A stretch of DNA of 64,000 bases, from NCBI RefSeq assembly GCF_001680005.1, contig NC_033568.1, positions 1,426,001 to 1,490,000 on the forward strand, given 5' to 3'. The notes beneath the pieces were generated by a model that was not told where the DNA came from, did not search any database, and saw nothing but the letters and a program-made list of their open reading frames with translations. The stretch comes from Plasmodium coatneyi. Its lineage: Eukaryota > Apicomplexa > Aconoidasida > Haemosporida > Plasmodiidae. Position 1 is the first letter of the stretch; every line of letters begins with the position of its first letter. The position numbers and the translations under genes were made by a program. This document shows positions 1 to 13,274 of this stretch, piece after piece.

Positions 1-3000
1 AAATAAGCCAAAATGATAGCAGCTTTAAAAACATAAATAAAATAAAGTACGTCCACGATGAAGTGAAAAATGATTTGACATTAAAATCGATGAACATTCC
101 TGCACCGACTCTTATCCTGTCCCCGCATGTATATTCTAAAGGGTTCGTAAATATCAAGTGCGAAGAAAGAGACAACTCAGATAAGTGCATTCTAATATCT
201 GTAGGATGGTCCGAAGATACCAGCGTCTATTATGTAGAGAAAATTGTAGAATGTATTAATATAAAGAAGAAATTAAAAAATATTTTAGAGAAAAAGTTGT
301 TCGACTTGAAGAGGTATGAAGAGAATGCGACAAAGGAGACCATCTATTTTAACGGTATACATGGTCCATGTGGCGACTCACCTGTTCCAACAATGTTCAC
401 AAACTCATATCGCCTTTTAAATAAATTAAAAATTGATGAAAATGATTTTATCCTAAGTTTAATACACAACAATCAGCATCCAAATGGATATTCCAAGGAG
501 CTTCTAGAAATGTTTGAATTGTCTAAATGCATTAACAGTTTTGATCATATAAGGAATAAGGCCAAACAGAGGAGGAGCGCCCGTCTGTACAGAATGCAGT
601 TGAAAAAGGAGAGAAAATTGGACAAAAGAAAAAAGCGTCTTAATGATCTGGCGTTCAACCAGCATGTAACTGCTAATCTGAAGAAGCCCCTCTTAAAAAC
701 GAAGAAAATAAATGTCTGCAAGAAGGGGTTCTATAAAAAATGGCTCATCGAAAGGGAGTCCCTCGGAGGGGTATCAGGATTAGCACATGAGGGGCGCAAT
801 GGGGCCGTCCCAACTGTGTACAGAAAAAACGCATTCAAAAAGGGGCCGTACAGAATGAAATACATCTGCATATTGAGGTGTCCAAGGGATGGGCCTATGA
901 CAGATCCGAAGAGCGCTAATACGCAGAACACAAACACACGCAGTAACATTAAGGTGAAAAGGAAGAAGTTTAAAATTAGCGAAATTTATAGCAGTCTTGA
1001 GAGCGCGGAGGAGGACGCCTACGATACGGACGACGGGGGGGAAGATGGACCGTTGCTGCGGAATGATAACCCCTGGATAAGGAAAAACAAATCAAGAAAA
1101 AACTTTAAAAAAAATCATCAAGTTAATTATTTACTAGGCGATGATGCGAAAGAAATGGAAGAACTCAACTTTTATAAAAAAATGAGGAATAATGTGTACA
1201 TGGGTTACAACCAAAGGAATAACCACATGGGTCTAAATGAGCAGAATGAATATATTAACGCGATTAGGGAGGAAAGTGAATTTGTGAATACGTATATTAA
1301 ATCATCCAGTGATGAGGAGTGCACAGCACACTTGTCGTCCAAACGGAGACATACCAATTGTAGGAGGAAAGGAAGCGGCCCGAAGTTTTACCGTCATGGT
1401 GATTTTTGCATGACACTGAGGAGGGGCCTCCACATGGCCCAACTGATGGGGAAAAGGAAAATCAAGCGGGTAGCAACAAATAAAAGAAGGACAAGGGATG
1501 ACCATAACACGGAAACTCACAGTTGCAGTAAGAGGGGAAGATGTGAAAGGGGTGTGCGAGGTATGCTCTCGCCAATTGCGCTTCACAGGGGGAGAGGCAA
1601 AATACGTATTAAAAAAAAATATCATCTAGATGCGAAAAAAACGCAAATAGACCGATTAAGGAGGAACATCAGAAACTACAATATGCATGTAGAGCGATTA
1701 AACATATTAAAGAAGGAAAGAAAGAAATTTGTAAACTTCTGCAAATTGTACATAACGCATGAGCACTACGAAGAATTCAGCAATAAGTTAGAGAACTTCC
1801 TAGACCCAAGTGTGGACATCAAGTATAATAAAATTTGGAAGCAGTTCAACATTTTCAGCTTTAATCTCTTCAATGTAGATTACAATGATAAGATTTTAAA
1901 GTCCTCACATATATACGTGCAACCAGACATCGTTTTTAACAACAAAACTTACATTAAGTCAGACACGTCCACGTGGGCCATTTCGTTTAACTTTACAAAA
2001 AATTTACTAGCCATTGGGTCGAACACACACAATATAAACCTTTACAATTTGAACAACTTTTACTATTTCAGGAGGAGGTATGATTATGATGAGGCTCTTA
2101 AATTTTTTAAAAATGCATTTGTGCGTAGGAGGGTTAAGGTGAATCGCCTGTTCGTTAACGATGACAGGGACCCATTTTATTTCGATAGCACTGATGGGGA
2201 GGGCCAGGACGACCAGGACGACCAGGAGGGGGTGAACAGGAAAAGTAAGAATAGGCAGAAGAAAAAGGATAGAACGGAAGACAAAGCGTATATAAGGGAA
2301 GGCAAAATAAAAAATAATCGTTCCTCGCATCACCGCCATAGTAAGGAGGAAAAGTGCGATTACATTCTCCGTTTGGATCATTATGAGGAGAGTGAAGAAT
2401 GGTCCACCTCGGGGAGCACCAGTGAACAGGTGAACAGAAAGGGGGGAAAGCGCTATCAGCCAAATGGTTGCGCCTTATCAAAAGTGAAGAAAAAGAAAGA
2501 AAAAAACGACTCGGTAATTTTTCGTAATGAATATATTAACCATAAGGAACGCGGGAGCAGTGTAATGAGCCGATCAAACCTTGCCTGGGGGGAACAGGTA
2601 GGACAAAAAAGAAGCAGCATAACGAACGGGCAAGAGGAACCCATTCGTTCTTATTCCAGTGACAGTGCCCCCTTTGAGAAATGGAAAGACGGTTCGTTGT
2701 TGCATTTTCAGGATGGCGAAGGCACCAGTACATGTGCCGCAGATAAAGTGGGGAGGAATAACATTGACCCAGGTGGACAAAACAAAGCTAATCCACATAT
2801 GGTACCAACAACCCCCCAACCGAAGGACCCCATGAGGGGCTTCTCCCCCAAGAAGAACAACAGTTACGCCACGAAGATTAGCGTGCAAGACCATTTTAAG
2901 GAGGCCAATTTGCACAAAGCAGTTTCGTCCATTTTGCAAAAAAGGAGCTACATTCCGATTGACCTGGCCCAGTTTTTCCTCAACAGAAAGGAGAATCTAA

Positions 3001-6000
3001 AAAAAATGCTTCTAACAATGTCGTATAATTTCCCAAGTGATGCAATCATTCTGTTTTTAAAGCAAGCTTCCATCGGGGGCGAGATCTACCACATGAAGTG
3101 GAACATTCACCACAACCTAGCTCAGACGGTTCATAAGATGAAGAAATTATATGCCAAAAGATTTGCCCCCAAGTACTGCCAAAATTTGAAGTTGTTCCAC
3201 CCCCACATGGTGATAATCAACAACAATAAGTTTTTGAAAAATTGGTACATTAAATTTCTGCGCAGGAACATACCCAGGTCGGGTCTGGGCGAAGCGCAAG
3301 TATTCAACAAAATGAAGAAGAGAAGGAAGAAACGACACAATTATTTGGATATTCTCACGGGTGACGAAGTGGGGGAAAGATACCCACATGGAGGGAGATC
3401 ACTTAAAGGGGCGCCCACTCAGCACACCCAGAGCAAAGACATCGAAGCGGCTAAGGGTACTCCTGGAGCGGAAAGTACAAGCAGTGAAGATGAGCCCAGT
3501 CTGCACAACGTCATTTACAGGAAGATCAAAAGTTGCAACATGTCAAAGGTAGAAAGGATCTATGTGCTGCGCGATACAAACGTTGATGTGCATAGGGGTA
3601 AAGTAATAAAATGCAACAAGCACCTGTACAGCTACAAAAAGGCCAATAATGTTTTAAAAAATATTAGCAGAAAGTTCAGACAGTTCATAAAAGAGAGACA
3701 CAATTTTAGCTTTTCCCATACAAAACGCTTGTTCTCAAATGAGCATTCCATCTTCGTGGTTTTAGATAAAAGGAGAAAGAAAGGGGAACTGAACTGTTAT
3801 GATCGCGTTGCGGGGAAATATGTGGACGAATTAAAAATGGTTGTGAAGAGCATCCAGAGACACTCGGCACCGGGGTTGTTTTTAAAGGGTCAAAGGGAAA
3901 CTACCCCCACAGGTGCAGCAATAGAAGGAGCAGACGCAACGGTTGTAGCGAATGGAACAACCGTGGCTGGCAGATCTGTCAACGGAGAGGAAGCCCCCAC
4001 GAGCGAACAACCAGCGGTGGAAGAAGAGGCGAATTTCGATTTTTACAACAAAACCATACTAGTAGTTTGCGAGCTGAAGGACCACAATAATAACACGCTG
4101 GACATTATGCACCTGACGAACGACCCGATGGGAAGCGATCAGGATTTTTTGCAGGAGGGGCACCCTGGACCGGCAAAGGAGAATCGCAGTAATTATTATT
4201 CCCTGCGGTTTGATGAAGGTGGCGCAGTGAATGGCAAGAAGCAGAGAAGGCAAAGAAACGACCAGCCCAGGAGTAGTAGCGATGGAAGTAGCAGAAGTGG
4301 TAGTAACCCCCCCTCCAGCGATGCGGAAAAGACAGAAAGGAAGAAAACGAAGAAAAAAAAAAAAAAAAAAAAAAGATGCTTAAGAAGCCTTATGGCAGGT
4401 AAAGCTCACATGAATGGAATTGTAAATTACACCGTTGAGATGGAAATGGATAATCTGTATAGAAATAACCGCCTCAAGGAGGATAAGAAGGATAAAATGA
4501 AGGTTAAAAGTGTGATGAATAACTTGCTACTAAATTTGGAAGCCGAATCAGGTTCGAACTCATCCGAGTCAGCTAATATATCGGAAGGGAGCATGAACCG
4601 TAGAGGATTAAATTTCCCTGCATATATAAATAACAACACAACTAGCCAGAGTACAAACAATTTTAACCGGTTCATTAATGGAGATTTGTTGTCAGCGGGT
4701 GGGAGTCGGCTCCTAGGGAATGGATACAATTCAGACGTTTCAAACAATGGTCTTCTTGTTCGAGCATTACACAATTATAGGATGGTGAGGAATAATTTTT
4801 TTTACAACATGAGGAATAACATACGAAACAATCGACCAAATTGGCCAAATCGACCAAATCGACCAAATCGACCAAATCGGCACAGCGCTAGAAATGTACC
4901 AAACGTGAGAGATAACTTCATGGATGAGAACACGCAGAGAGTTGTAAATAACATGATGAATGCTGCCCAGAATATATTGAGCATTAACAACAGCATTGGG
5001 AACATAACCGGTAGGTCTCCCATTCGACGGAGGGGAGGTTATTACACGTCTAGGGTAGTTCCACAACAGACATCCAACTTGCGCAACAATGAGCACATTC
5101 CCCATTTAGACAACCCACCTACAGTCAATCCAGCTGTATTTGTATCCCCCCCGAATGAGGAAAGTGAATCTGGGGAAAGACCCGATTTGGAAGATTCACA
5201 AGTGGATAACGAAACAACCTCGGGAAGTGTGCATTTGCCAAGGGGGGACACAGGAGAAACAAGAACATACAGAAGGGGAACACAAATTAACTCCTACGCA
5301 AATGTAATAATTAGAAACCTGTTGGCATCTAACCCAGATAGAATTGCAACAACCCAGGATGGTTGGAGGTTCAGAATAAACACAACCAATCTCGATAATA
5401 CACACTTAACATCTAGAGGAACTGCAAATAATGGATCTTCCTCTTCTGCATATAACAACGCGGATAGTAGAAACGCCAGCAATTCGAGGGGTTTGCGACA
5501 GGAAAATGAGCACCTTTTCCTCAACATGCTATACAATAACGTTTTAAATATGAGGGAGCCGAACAGGAACAACTCTTCCTCTGTGGAGCCCAACATGACC
5601 AACTGGAGTTCAAACGGAATGAATAATTTGCAAAATGACACACACAATTTAAATCAAGAAAATAATTCCAGAAGCAATTTGAGAAGCACTTTTTTTAATG
5701 AAGTAGATTCCTTCACCGGGGAAATATCGCCCATTATTTTAGACCTAATGAAGAACAAAAAATCGGAAAGTGTAAAAATGGAGGGAAAACAAGGAACCAT
5801 GCAGTGTAGGCGTTTTAGGGAAATTCCTTCTGGATTCAAAAATGCCTCCATGAATGATAAGTATGATGCCATTGTTCGGTACGTATATACGCTTCCCCAA
5901 AGTGCTGATGAAATAATGTTGACTCATGGTCCTAAATCAGATACTCTTTTCGATTTTGTCATTGTGTGTGAAGGTGTGTGTGAGAAGAACGAGAGAGTGG

Positions 6001-9000
6001 ACCGCGGGGCACCTGAAGAGGGGGGCAGACCTCCTTGGGGAATGGACGGTTTGCAGGAAGTGGCTCTTAAACTGAGGGATGCAGTGGCAGCAGCCGGATC
6101 AGCGGAATCAGATCGAGTGCATGCGGTGTTAGAGGAAGAAGCATCGGAGGAAGAGACGGATGAAATGACGCCGGAGGAGGAAGACAACAACGACGACCAA
6201 GAGGAAGAAGAGCGTGACGAGGAGGACGAATTAGAGGATGATTTAGAGGACGAATTAGAGGACGAATTAGCAGATGAATTAGCAGATGAATCAGTGGAAG
6301 AACCTACGAGTGACGTGGAGAATGGCCAAATAGACCTTCGCAGCAACGCGGAAGAGTCCGAAATGGAAGACCCCCTGGAAGAAAGCCGAAGCAGCAGTTC
6401 ACACAGGAATGAGACTTCACAATGTTCGATCCTGGAACACAGATTGAGCAAAGATAACTTTACGGGAGATGTTCATCTTGGAGGTATGCCAATCGAATGC
6501 ACGGAGAGAGACACGCCATGGAGGGAAGCAGAAGAAGATTCCAAAAAAATGCCCCACAGTAGTGATCACGACGTGACAGATTTGAAGCCAAATCTGAGTT
6601 CCGCGTCTACTTTAGACATGGAAGATTCATCGTATGAGTCATATTATTCCTCATGTAGTCACACCACAAGCGATTTTAGCAACATATCGGAATGCCTAGT
6701 GGATGAATGTTCTGAATGCGAAAATGCAGACCTGTGTTTTGAGGGAAGCAACATAATAAATTTCAACACAGCTTATCGCTTCTTGAAGTATGAGGGCTCC
6801 AAGTTATACGTAAATAACTGCAGCGTCAGCATAAAGAGGAATAGAGAAGGTCGGCTATCCAAATATTATTTAAAGCGGAAGGTTGTTCAACCAACATATC
6901 AGGGCGGTAACAGGCATAGTGGACACACACAAATTGTTCCGATAGGAATCAACGATTTTGAAAATAGTTCGTCCCATCTGAGCAAGAAGGAAGGGCCAAT
7001 CTGTGATGAAGAGGAGAACGCACCCTTGTGGATGACGAACTGGGGAGAAGACACGCCCAACTGGAAGGAAAAATCATGTAAAGACAAAAATATCATTACA
7101 TCTAAGTGGTTACATAAAATTCTGCTGCAACCAAATTGCTACCTGAATGAGGAGAAGAGGAAAAAATTGGACATGGTTTTGAAGGGAAAGAAAGCGATGG
7201 AGGGTGAAATGGAAGACATGCCTGAGGAAAGACACAAAGAAACACACAGAAAAAAAAAGAAAAAGCACATACAGAAGGAAAAACCAATCAAAGAACAAAT
7301 CGAATATTTGAATGTACTGAGGGGAGGCGAAAAAAACGAATCAGACAAAAATAATACAATTCAGAAGGATCGCTTCTTTAACACATTTTTAAGGTATTAC
7401 TATTCCACTATTGAGGAAGGTAAAGGGGACAGAAAAAAAAGAAAAAAAAAATACAAAGGGGATGCCAGCAAAATGAAGAAGAAATATTATGACTACAACG
7501 TCAGCGCACTTGTACAATACAAAGCAGAACAAGTAAGAAACAGTCTTTACAATGATAAAAATGCTAATTATATATTCAAAAATTTACCTAACAATGAGAT
7601 TATGAGAAAATTTTTCAATAAAGTGAGAATGAGTTCTTCTTATAACGAATCAAATAGGTTGAATGAAGTTCTCTGGACCTTTTCAAATGTGACATTCTAT
7701 TCAGCAGACTGGTATGACATTATGTATAAATTATTTTTTGAATTGTCATCCAGATTTTACGAAATTATTATAAAGCACCACAAGCATAACATCCCCTGTG
7801 TGAAATTTTCACCGGACGACAACTTCCTTCTGTCCTGCTCGGTGGACAGAACCTTGGTTCTTTGGAACCCATTCAATGTGAAGAATTATGACTTGGACAG
7901 GAACTACAACATCTACGACCATGTGTTTCCGCCGAGGGAGGATAGGAAAAGCAGGGAGCGTCACCGAAACGTTAGCATGGTAAAGGAAAATGTCAGGAGA
8001 AAGTCGAAAACGAACAACAGTCAAAACCGCATGTCCCTCAGCCTGCTGGCCAACGCAACAATCGAAACGAATTACAGAGGTAAAAGAAGTGCCTTCGAGA
8101 AATTGTTTCATGAGAGCAAAATGTACAAATCGATTAAGGAAAAGGAACTATTAGCAAACATGAAAAAAAATAACATTCTCTGCAAACGGGAAATGAAGCA
8201 TATGGGATGGAGTGGTGACTTCCTTTTGAAGAAGAATATTTCCAAATGTGATATTTTTACGGACCTATTTTACAAAGAAAATTTTTTCATAGGACAGAGG
8301 CCTAGTTTTAACTATTGTGTTTATTTCCCCTCTAGGAACGTACATGTGGATAATTTCTGCCCCTTTTTTCAGAAGTATTCCTTTTTCCAATTATTCAGTT
8401 GTTCCATTTTAAGAGGGAAGGGGAAGATAGAGGGGGGCAATTTACACGCCCTCCATTCTTACCTGTACAAGCGGAATATGAAAAGAACGGAGTATGTCCA
8501 ACCAAATAACATCCAAGCCATTTTCCAAATGATGACTGACAAGAATATTAACAGAATGTCCTTGTCAAAGAAAAAGATTAAGCAAATATATTCGATCATG
8601 AAATATGTGTGTAAGAATTTGCTAAAATCGTACGTCGTTGTTTATCCTTTGAAATATGAGGAGAGAATACTCGACCTGGAAAGTGTAAAATTGACGAGGA
8701 AGCGTTTAACACGGGATGTGTGTGTTTTAACAGACTACGAATACGGTCATTATGGGAATATGATCACCTCCACGTGGAATGACGAACATGCGACGGAAGG
8801 GTGGACGGAGGATCTCCATATGAAACCATCCCGTAGAGAGAAGGATGGAACAAAGAAAAAATATTACACTCGCAGACAGAACAAAAGAAAGAATAAAAAA
8901 CGGAAAGGAAAATCTTCGCTCATGGAATCTGAATCGAACAACGAATCGGATGACAGCTGGGAAACGGACCCACATTCTTCTTCGTCCTGCGTAGAACCGG

Positions 9001-11789
9001 ACAAGAACAACTGGAAGTTCGCAAACGCAGGTGGTGACGATGACGACGATGATGATGACAACCATAATGATAGGGATGAGCACGATGCAGATTACCAAAA
9101 AAGGAAGAAACATGAAAAGTCGTTGTTTTATAAATACATACGTGGTATTAGGAACGATTTTAGCTTTCACTTTTTACCGGGAAAAAGGAAAAGCTGTGAA
9201 GATAACCCAAAGAAGTGGATCCCACTTTTTGAAAAGCTAATTCATCAGTACGCAGATTTGAAGTTCTGCAAAAGTATGTATTGTCATGTCAAATGCAAAG
9301 TGCTATCTGACTGTATTGCCAAGTTTGAGGCGTCCAAACCTAAGCTGTATTTCAACTTCCACATTACGGCAAATTATCAGGAGTCGAAAATTCTGAACGA
9401 ACTTTTGCAGAACTACGCCGTGTACTTCGGATCCATGGGCGGAACAAGTGGCACCAGTGACCAAATGAATGAACATTTCCAGTCCTACTTAACGCAAATT
9501 AAGAGGAAGGACACACTACGTAGGTGCATCTGGAAGAAGCAGATCGAGACGGAGGAGGATCCCCCCGAAATGCACTCCAAAAATAAAAATGTCGGATATA
9601 CAATTATACTGAAAAACAACGTTTCGAATTTCCACAATGTGATAAATAACATAGTGAACATTTCCCATAGCAATAGAATTATTAACCATCACAGGTACTT
9701 TCGCGAAAATGATATGTACAAGGGCTATCGGGGGGGTGTCTTCCACAAGGTGGACACGGGGGAAGCGGGCATGACGGATAATACGGAGAAACGCAGCCAG
9801 AACGCGAAGTGTGACTCGAAGAAAAGCCGCCATGAACATTTTTTCGACGATTTAGAAAATAATAGCACCGATTTCTGCTCCTCCGATTCGTTCAACTCTG
9901 ATGCATATTCTGCGAAACGGAAAAGAGGGAAAATGAGCCAACGTAAAATGAAGAAAAATGAACGAAACGGCGATAGAAATGGTTCCCCACTGACTAAGAA
10001 GGACCTGGAGGACGTTCTCAGGAGGGAAGACAAAGTGTACAACATATGCTTCCTGCACTCAAGAAATGACAACTATAAGATTAAATACTTTGAAAATATA
10101 AATGTTCTGCAGAATATGTATAGATACTGTGGGAGGGGGTTACTCGTGGTGAACGTAAAGTACGTGACGGATGATGCCCCGGAAGATTCATGCAACAGCG
10201 GGGGAAGCAGTCCAATGGGAGATGACCCAAATAAACGCCGAAGCGTCATATTCCAGACGGACATACACATTTGCAGTGAGAAGAAGCCAAAAAAGAGGAA
10301 CAAAAACGAATACGAAAAAAAAGTACATTATAGGAAGGCAAAAACGATCATTTTTATCATACGAGTGAATTTACATGAACTGAGAAATTACCAAAGGAGG
10401 AAAATAATTTTCGAAGAAAAATATGTTAAGAGCACATTTTACATTAATCTGAAGGTGGTGAAAATATTTTACCAAATAGCTTTAAAAAATTGTAAATTAT
10501 TACACAAATCGGAAAATGAGGAACATGATAAAAAAGTGAATGCAGAGAAAAAAAGAATTTTGAAGTCCCTCTATGTGAAGGAAAGGTATTCCTTCCTTGT
10601 GTACTTGACAAAAAACATATTCCAGAAAAGAAAAAAATATCCCCTAACACCAAGGCGTATATGCAAATACATTGTGTGGATAAGAAATATCATTTTAGAC
10701 ACCCGCTTGTTTAACCATTATGAAAATTGTAATAGCGATTCACCACAAGTACAATCAGATTATCGTTTTCTGTACTCACTCAATTTGGACCTTCCGAATA
10801 CAACAACTTTATTCAAGCTCTTTTTCCTCCTGCTTCCAAAAGGAAAAAGAGACACGCTTATGCTGAACATATCTATGTTGAGATTTTTGTACTCTCATTT
10901 AAGTAGGGGGTGGAAGAAAAGGGGCACACATTTCACCTATGGTGAAAAGAGTGTAAGAAAGGAAAAAAAAAAAAAAGCCTGCGCTTGTGTGAAAAAAACT
11001 CAAGAAGCATTTGATTCATTTGTTGATAGGGAAGAAAAAAGACAACTCAGTAATTACATAGTAATATCTGCAGATAAGTATAGACTATATTTGTCAAAAA
11101 TTAAATTCACAAAAATTACCAAGAATTTTTTCACCACCAGATTTGTGCCCATACTAGAATTAAGCAAACCAATCGAACCGAAATTGCCTGCTGCATACAA
11201 GTCGTCTCGCATTAATTTGTTGAAAATCATATATGACAAGTCGTGTATTGTGCTGGCGAACCAGTACAGCAACCTCATTTTTGTCTACTTTGCGCATAGG
11301 TGTGTTTACACAAATTCATACTTCCTTATTCCCTACTTTACCATTCCGCTGTATACGGAACGCATAGGAAGGGCGCTTATCCCGGTGAGTTAAAAAAGGG
11401 GGGGACATATAACGAGGGGGTCTACCAAGGTGGGGGGGTCATCGTTCCCTCCCCGTGCGACCAGGGGGACTTCATTCCTCTTACTCATCTGTCATGAGTT
11501 CCGTTATATATATATGTATATATATTTTTTTTTTCCCCGCCCTTTGCAGAATTTCAGCAAGGACGCCTGCATCGGAGACAAGAAACGCCTTGTGAACAAC
11601 GTAAATTACAACTTCCGAAAAATTTTGCCAGACAATTGCATAGATATGGACGAGGAGCTGAACTTTTTCATCGCGGGCTTAGATGTCATCTACATAAAAG
11701 GAAAAAAGAACAATTTCGAGTTAACCGTCTTTGCAATTTTGCTCAACAATATTTTGTTTTGTTACAAATTGAATTTTCAGTACTATTAA
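1..11789 (+). CDS. Giant WD-repeat-like protein (5' partial), two exons in window
   Basis: The frame is already open at base 1 and the first in-frame start-like codon (GTG at 63) is not a real start, so the gene begins upstream of the window. Exon A runs from 1 to 11384. Its apparent stop at 11391-11393 lies inside an intron: a GTGAGT donor at 11385 pairs with a pyrimidine-rich acceptor ending at 11549. The phase is 0, and exon B (11550-11789) ends in TAA. More than 3,800 residues are visible. Two WD-like blades can be seen, near codons 630-660 (AISFNF..LLAIGS..NLYN) and 2575-2600 (VKFSPDDNFLLSCSVDRTLVLW). They are separated by about 1,900 residues of Lys/Asn/Ser/Glu-rich low complexity. Tandem RPN repeats, a polylysine run and an acidic block are present. 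WD blades usually form a scaffold for protein complexes. The specific role is unknown and localisation cannot be told. Confidence 0.85.
4832..4879 (+). repeat. 9-bp tandem repeat coding Arg-Pro-Asn
   Basis: The unit cgaccaaat is repeated about five times, one copy with a variant codon (ttggccaaat). It encodes RPN/WPN triplets inside the giant WD-repeat gene. The near-identity of the copies suggests recent slippage expansion in a low-complexity insert. Confidence 0.85.
6220..6300 (+). repeat. Acidic coding repeat (ELEDELADE type)
   Basis: A run of GAG/GAC/GAA/TTA codons encodes imperfect repeats of E-D-E-L-E/A-D in the giant WD-repeat protein. The 12- to 15-bp periodicity is visible as gaggacgaattag and gcagatgaattag copies. 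It looks like a slippage-prone acidic spacer and not a folded domain. Confidence 0.75.
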
Positions 11790-13274
11790 TTTGTCTATAT
11801 TTTTTTTTTTTTTTGTACACCACTCTGTCGGCGATTAATTCGACTTTCCCTGCGATTCGCGCGAGACATGGTTTATTTCTCGTTGCCAGTTTTGCGGCAG
11901 AATTTGTCTTCACGTTTTTTTTTTTTTTTTTTCCAGCAAAGTGAACCACCGCTTTGTTGAAATGTCAAGTTAATCTTAATGACAAAATTAATGAAAGTTT
12001 TTTATTATTATTATTATTTTTTTTTTTTTTTTTTCCTTTTCCCACCCACTTTGATACGGCTACAAGAGCCAAATGTCCGCATGATGATGAGCATGCGAAA
12101 GGGGCCTTCCCTTTCACTTGATGAAAGTGCACATATGTATTGTCTTTTTTTGTTAACCGTTAAATCATGGCTTAAGCATGCTGTGTATGACGGCATGACT
12201 AGCTATTTTGATCAATAACCTTCCAAAATAGTCATGATTTTTTTTTTTTTTTTTTTTTCGGTGAATGCTATGTACAGCGTGGAAGTTGTTGGAAAGTCCG
12301 TCCTATGAGGAGCGGCATTCTTTCTCCTCCAAATTAACACATTTGTAACTGAGAAAAAAGGAAAATTGCGTTAGCCTTTAAGGGGTGACCTGCCACACAT
12401 ACCCTCGCTTCCAAGTGTTGCGCCGACGAGTGGCGTTCCCATTCTTGGCACACCAACCTGGCGTGCAGGCTACCTGCGGGTGAGGGGAAAATTTCTTCAA
12501 ATGGTTCTAACAGAAAAAGTGTTCGTTGGTTTATTCTTAATTTACATTTTCAAAAACAGAAAACTTCCACCACATGCAGTATCGCGTTATTTACACATGC
12601 AAGTGGATGCCAAATGGTGAAGAGGCAGAAACATGGACGGGGGATACAAAATTGAATAAATTCAGATGGGGGGGTGAAAAAAAAAGAAAAAAGCGTGACA
12701 TATTAAAATAAAGCAAAGAAAAGCATAACAAAGCAAAGCAAAACAGCATGTGCGAAGTGGCTAAGCGTAATATACACACGCTCGTACAAACAAATTGTAG
12801 GGAATCCCTCTATAAATGGTGACGCGGCGAAATGGGGAAAACAAAAATTATGCCTCTCCCCATCCTGGAATAACTCGTTCTCCCGTAGGAAGTACCACCT
12901 TCGAAGTGTCCTCCCTTTTTTTCAAAATTCACAAACGTGGATGATCGTGCGACTTGGTAATAGTACGCGTTATTAACATTTTTTTTTTCTTCAAAATGTG
13001 CACCACGGGTTGCATAATAATACGCACACGTATGTATACCTATATACAACATGGTTTACAAAAGTACATGCGAAGGTTGACCAGAAGAACACAGGAAATG
13101 TAATAACCTTCCTTACGTGATGATTTCTTTGTCACTTAACATGTGCTTCAGCTTGGTCTTCATCATCAGGGGGGGCGGCACTATTCCCATTTGACATAAT
13201 AATCACCAAAGGGGATACACACACAGATATGCGTATAAATATGTGTAAGTATATAATTATATGTATGGGTGAAT
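11790..13274. other. Convergent intergenic region
   Basis: This is the 3' flank shared by the giant WD-repeat gene (+) and CTP synthase (-). It contains several poly(T) runs of about 12-22 nt (near 11802, 11917, 12017 and 12238) and short open frames without protein-like character. I see no RNA gene or additional coding exon. Confidence 0.6.

Noticed and set aside
5924..6451. 175-codon Ser-rich minus frame
   Set aside because: Antisense of the acidic repeat block in the giant WD-repeat gene; no independent motif.
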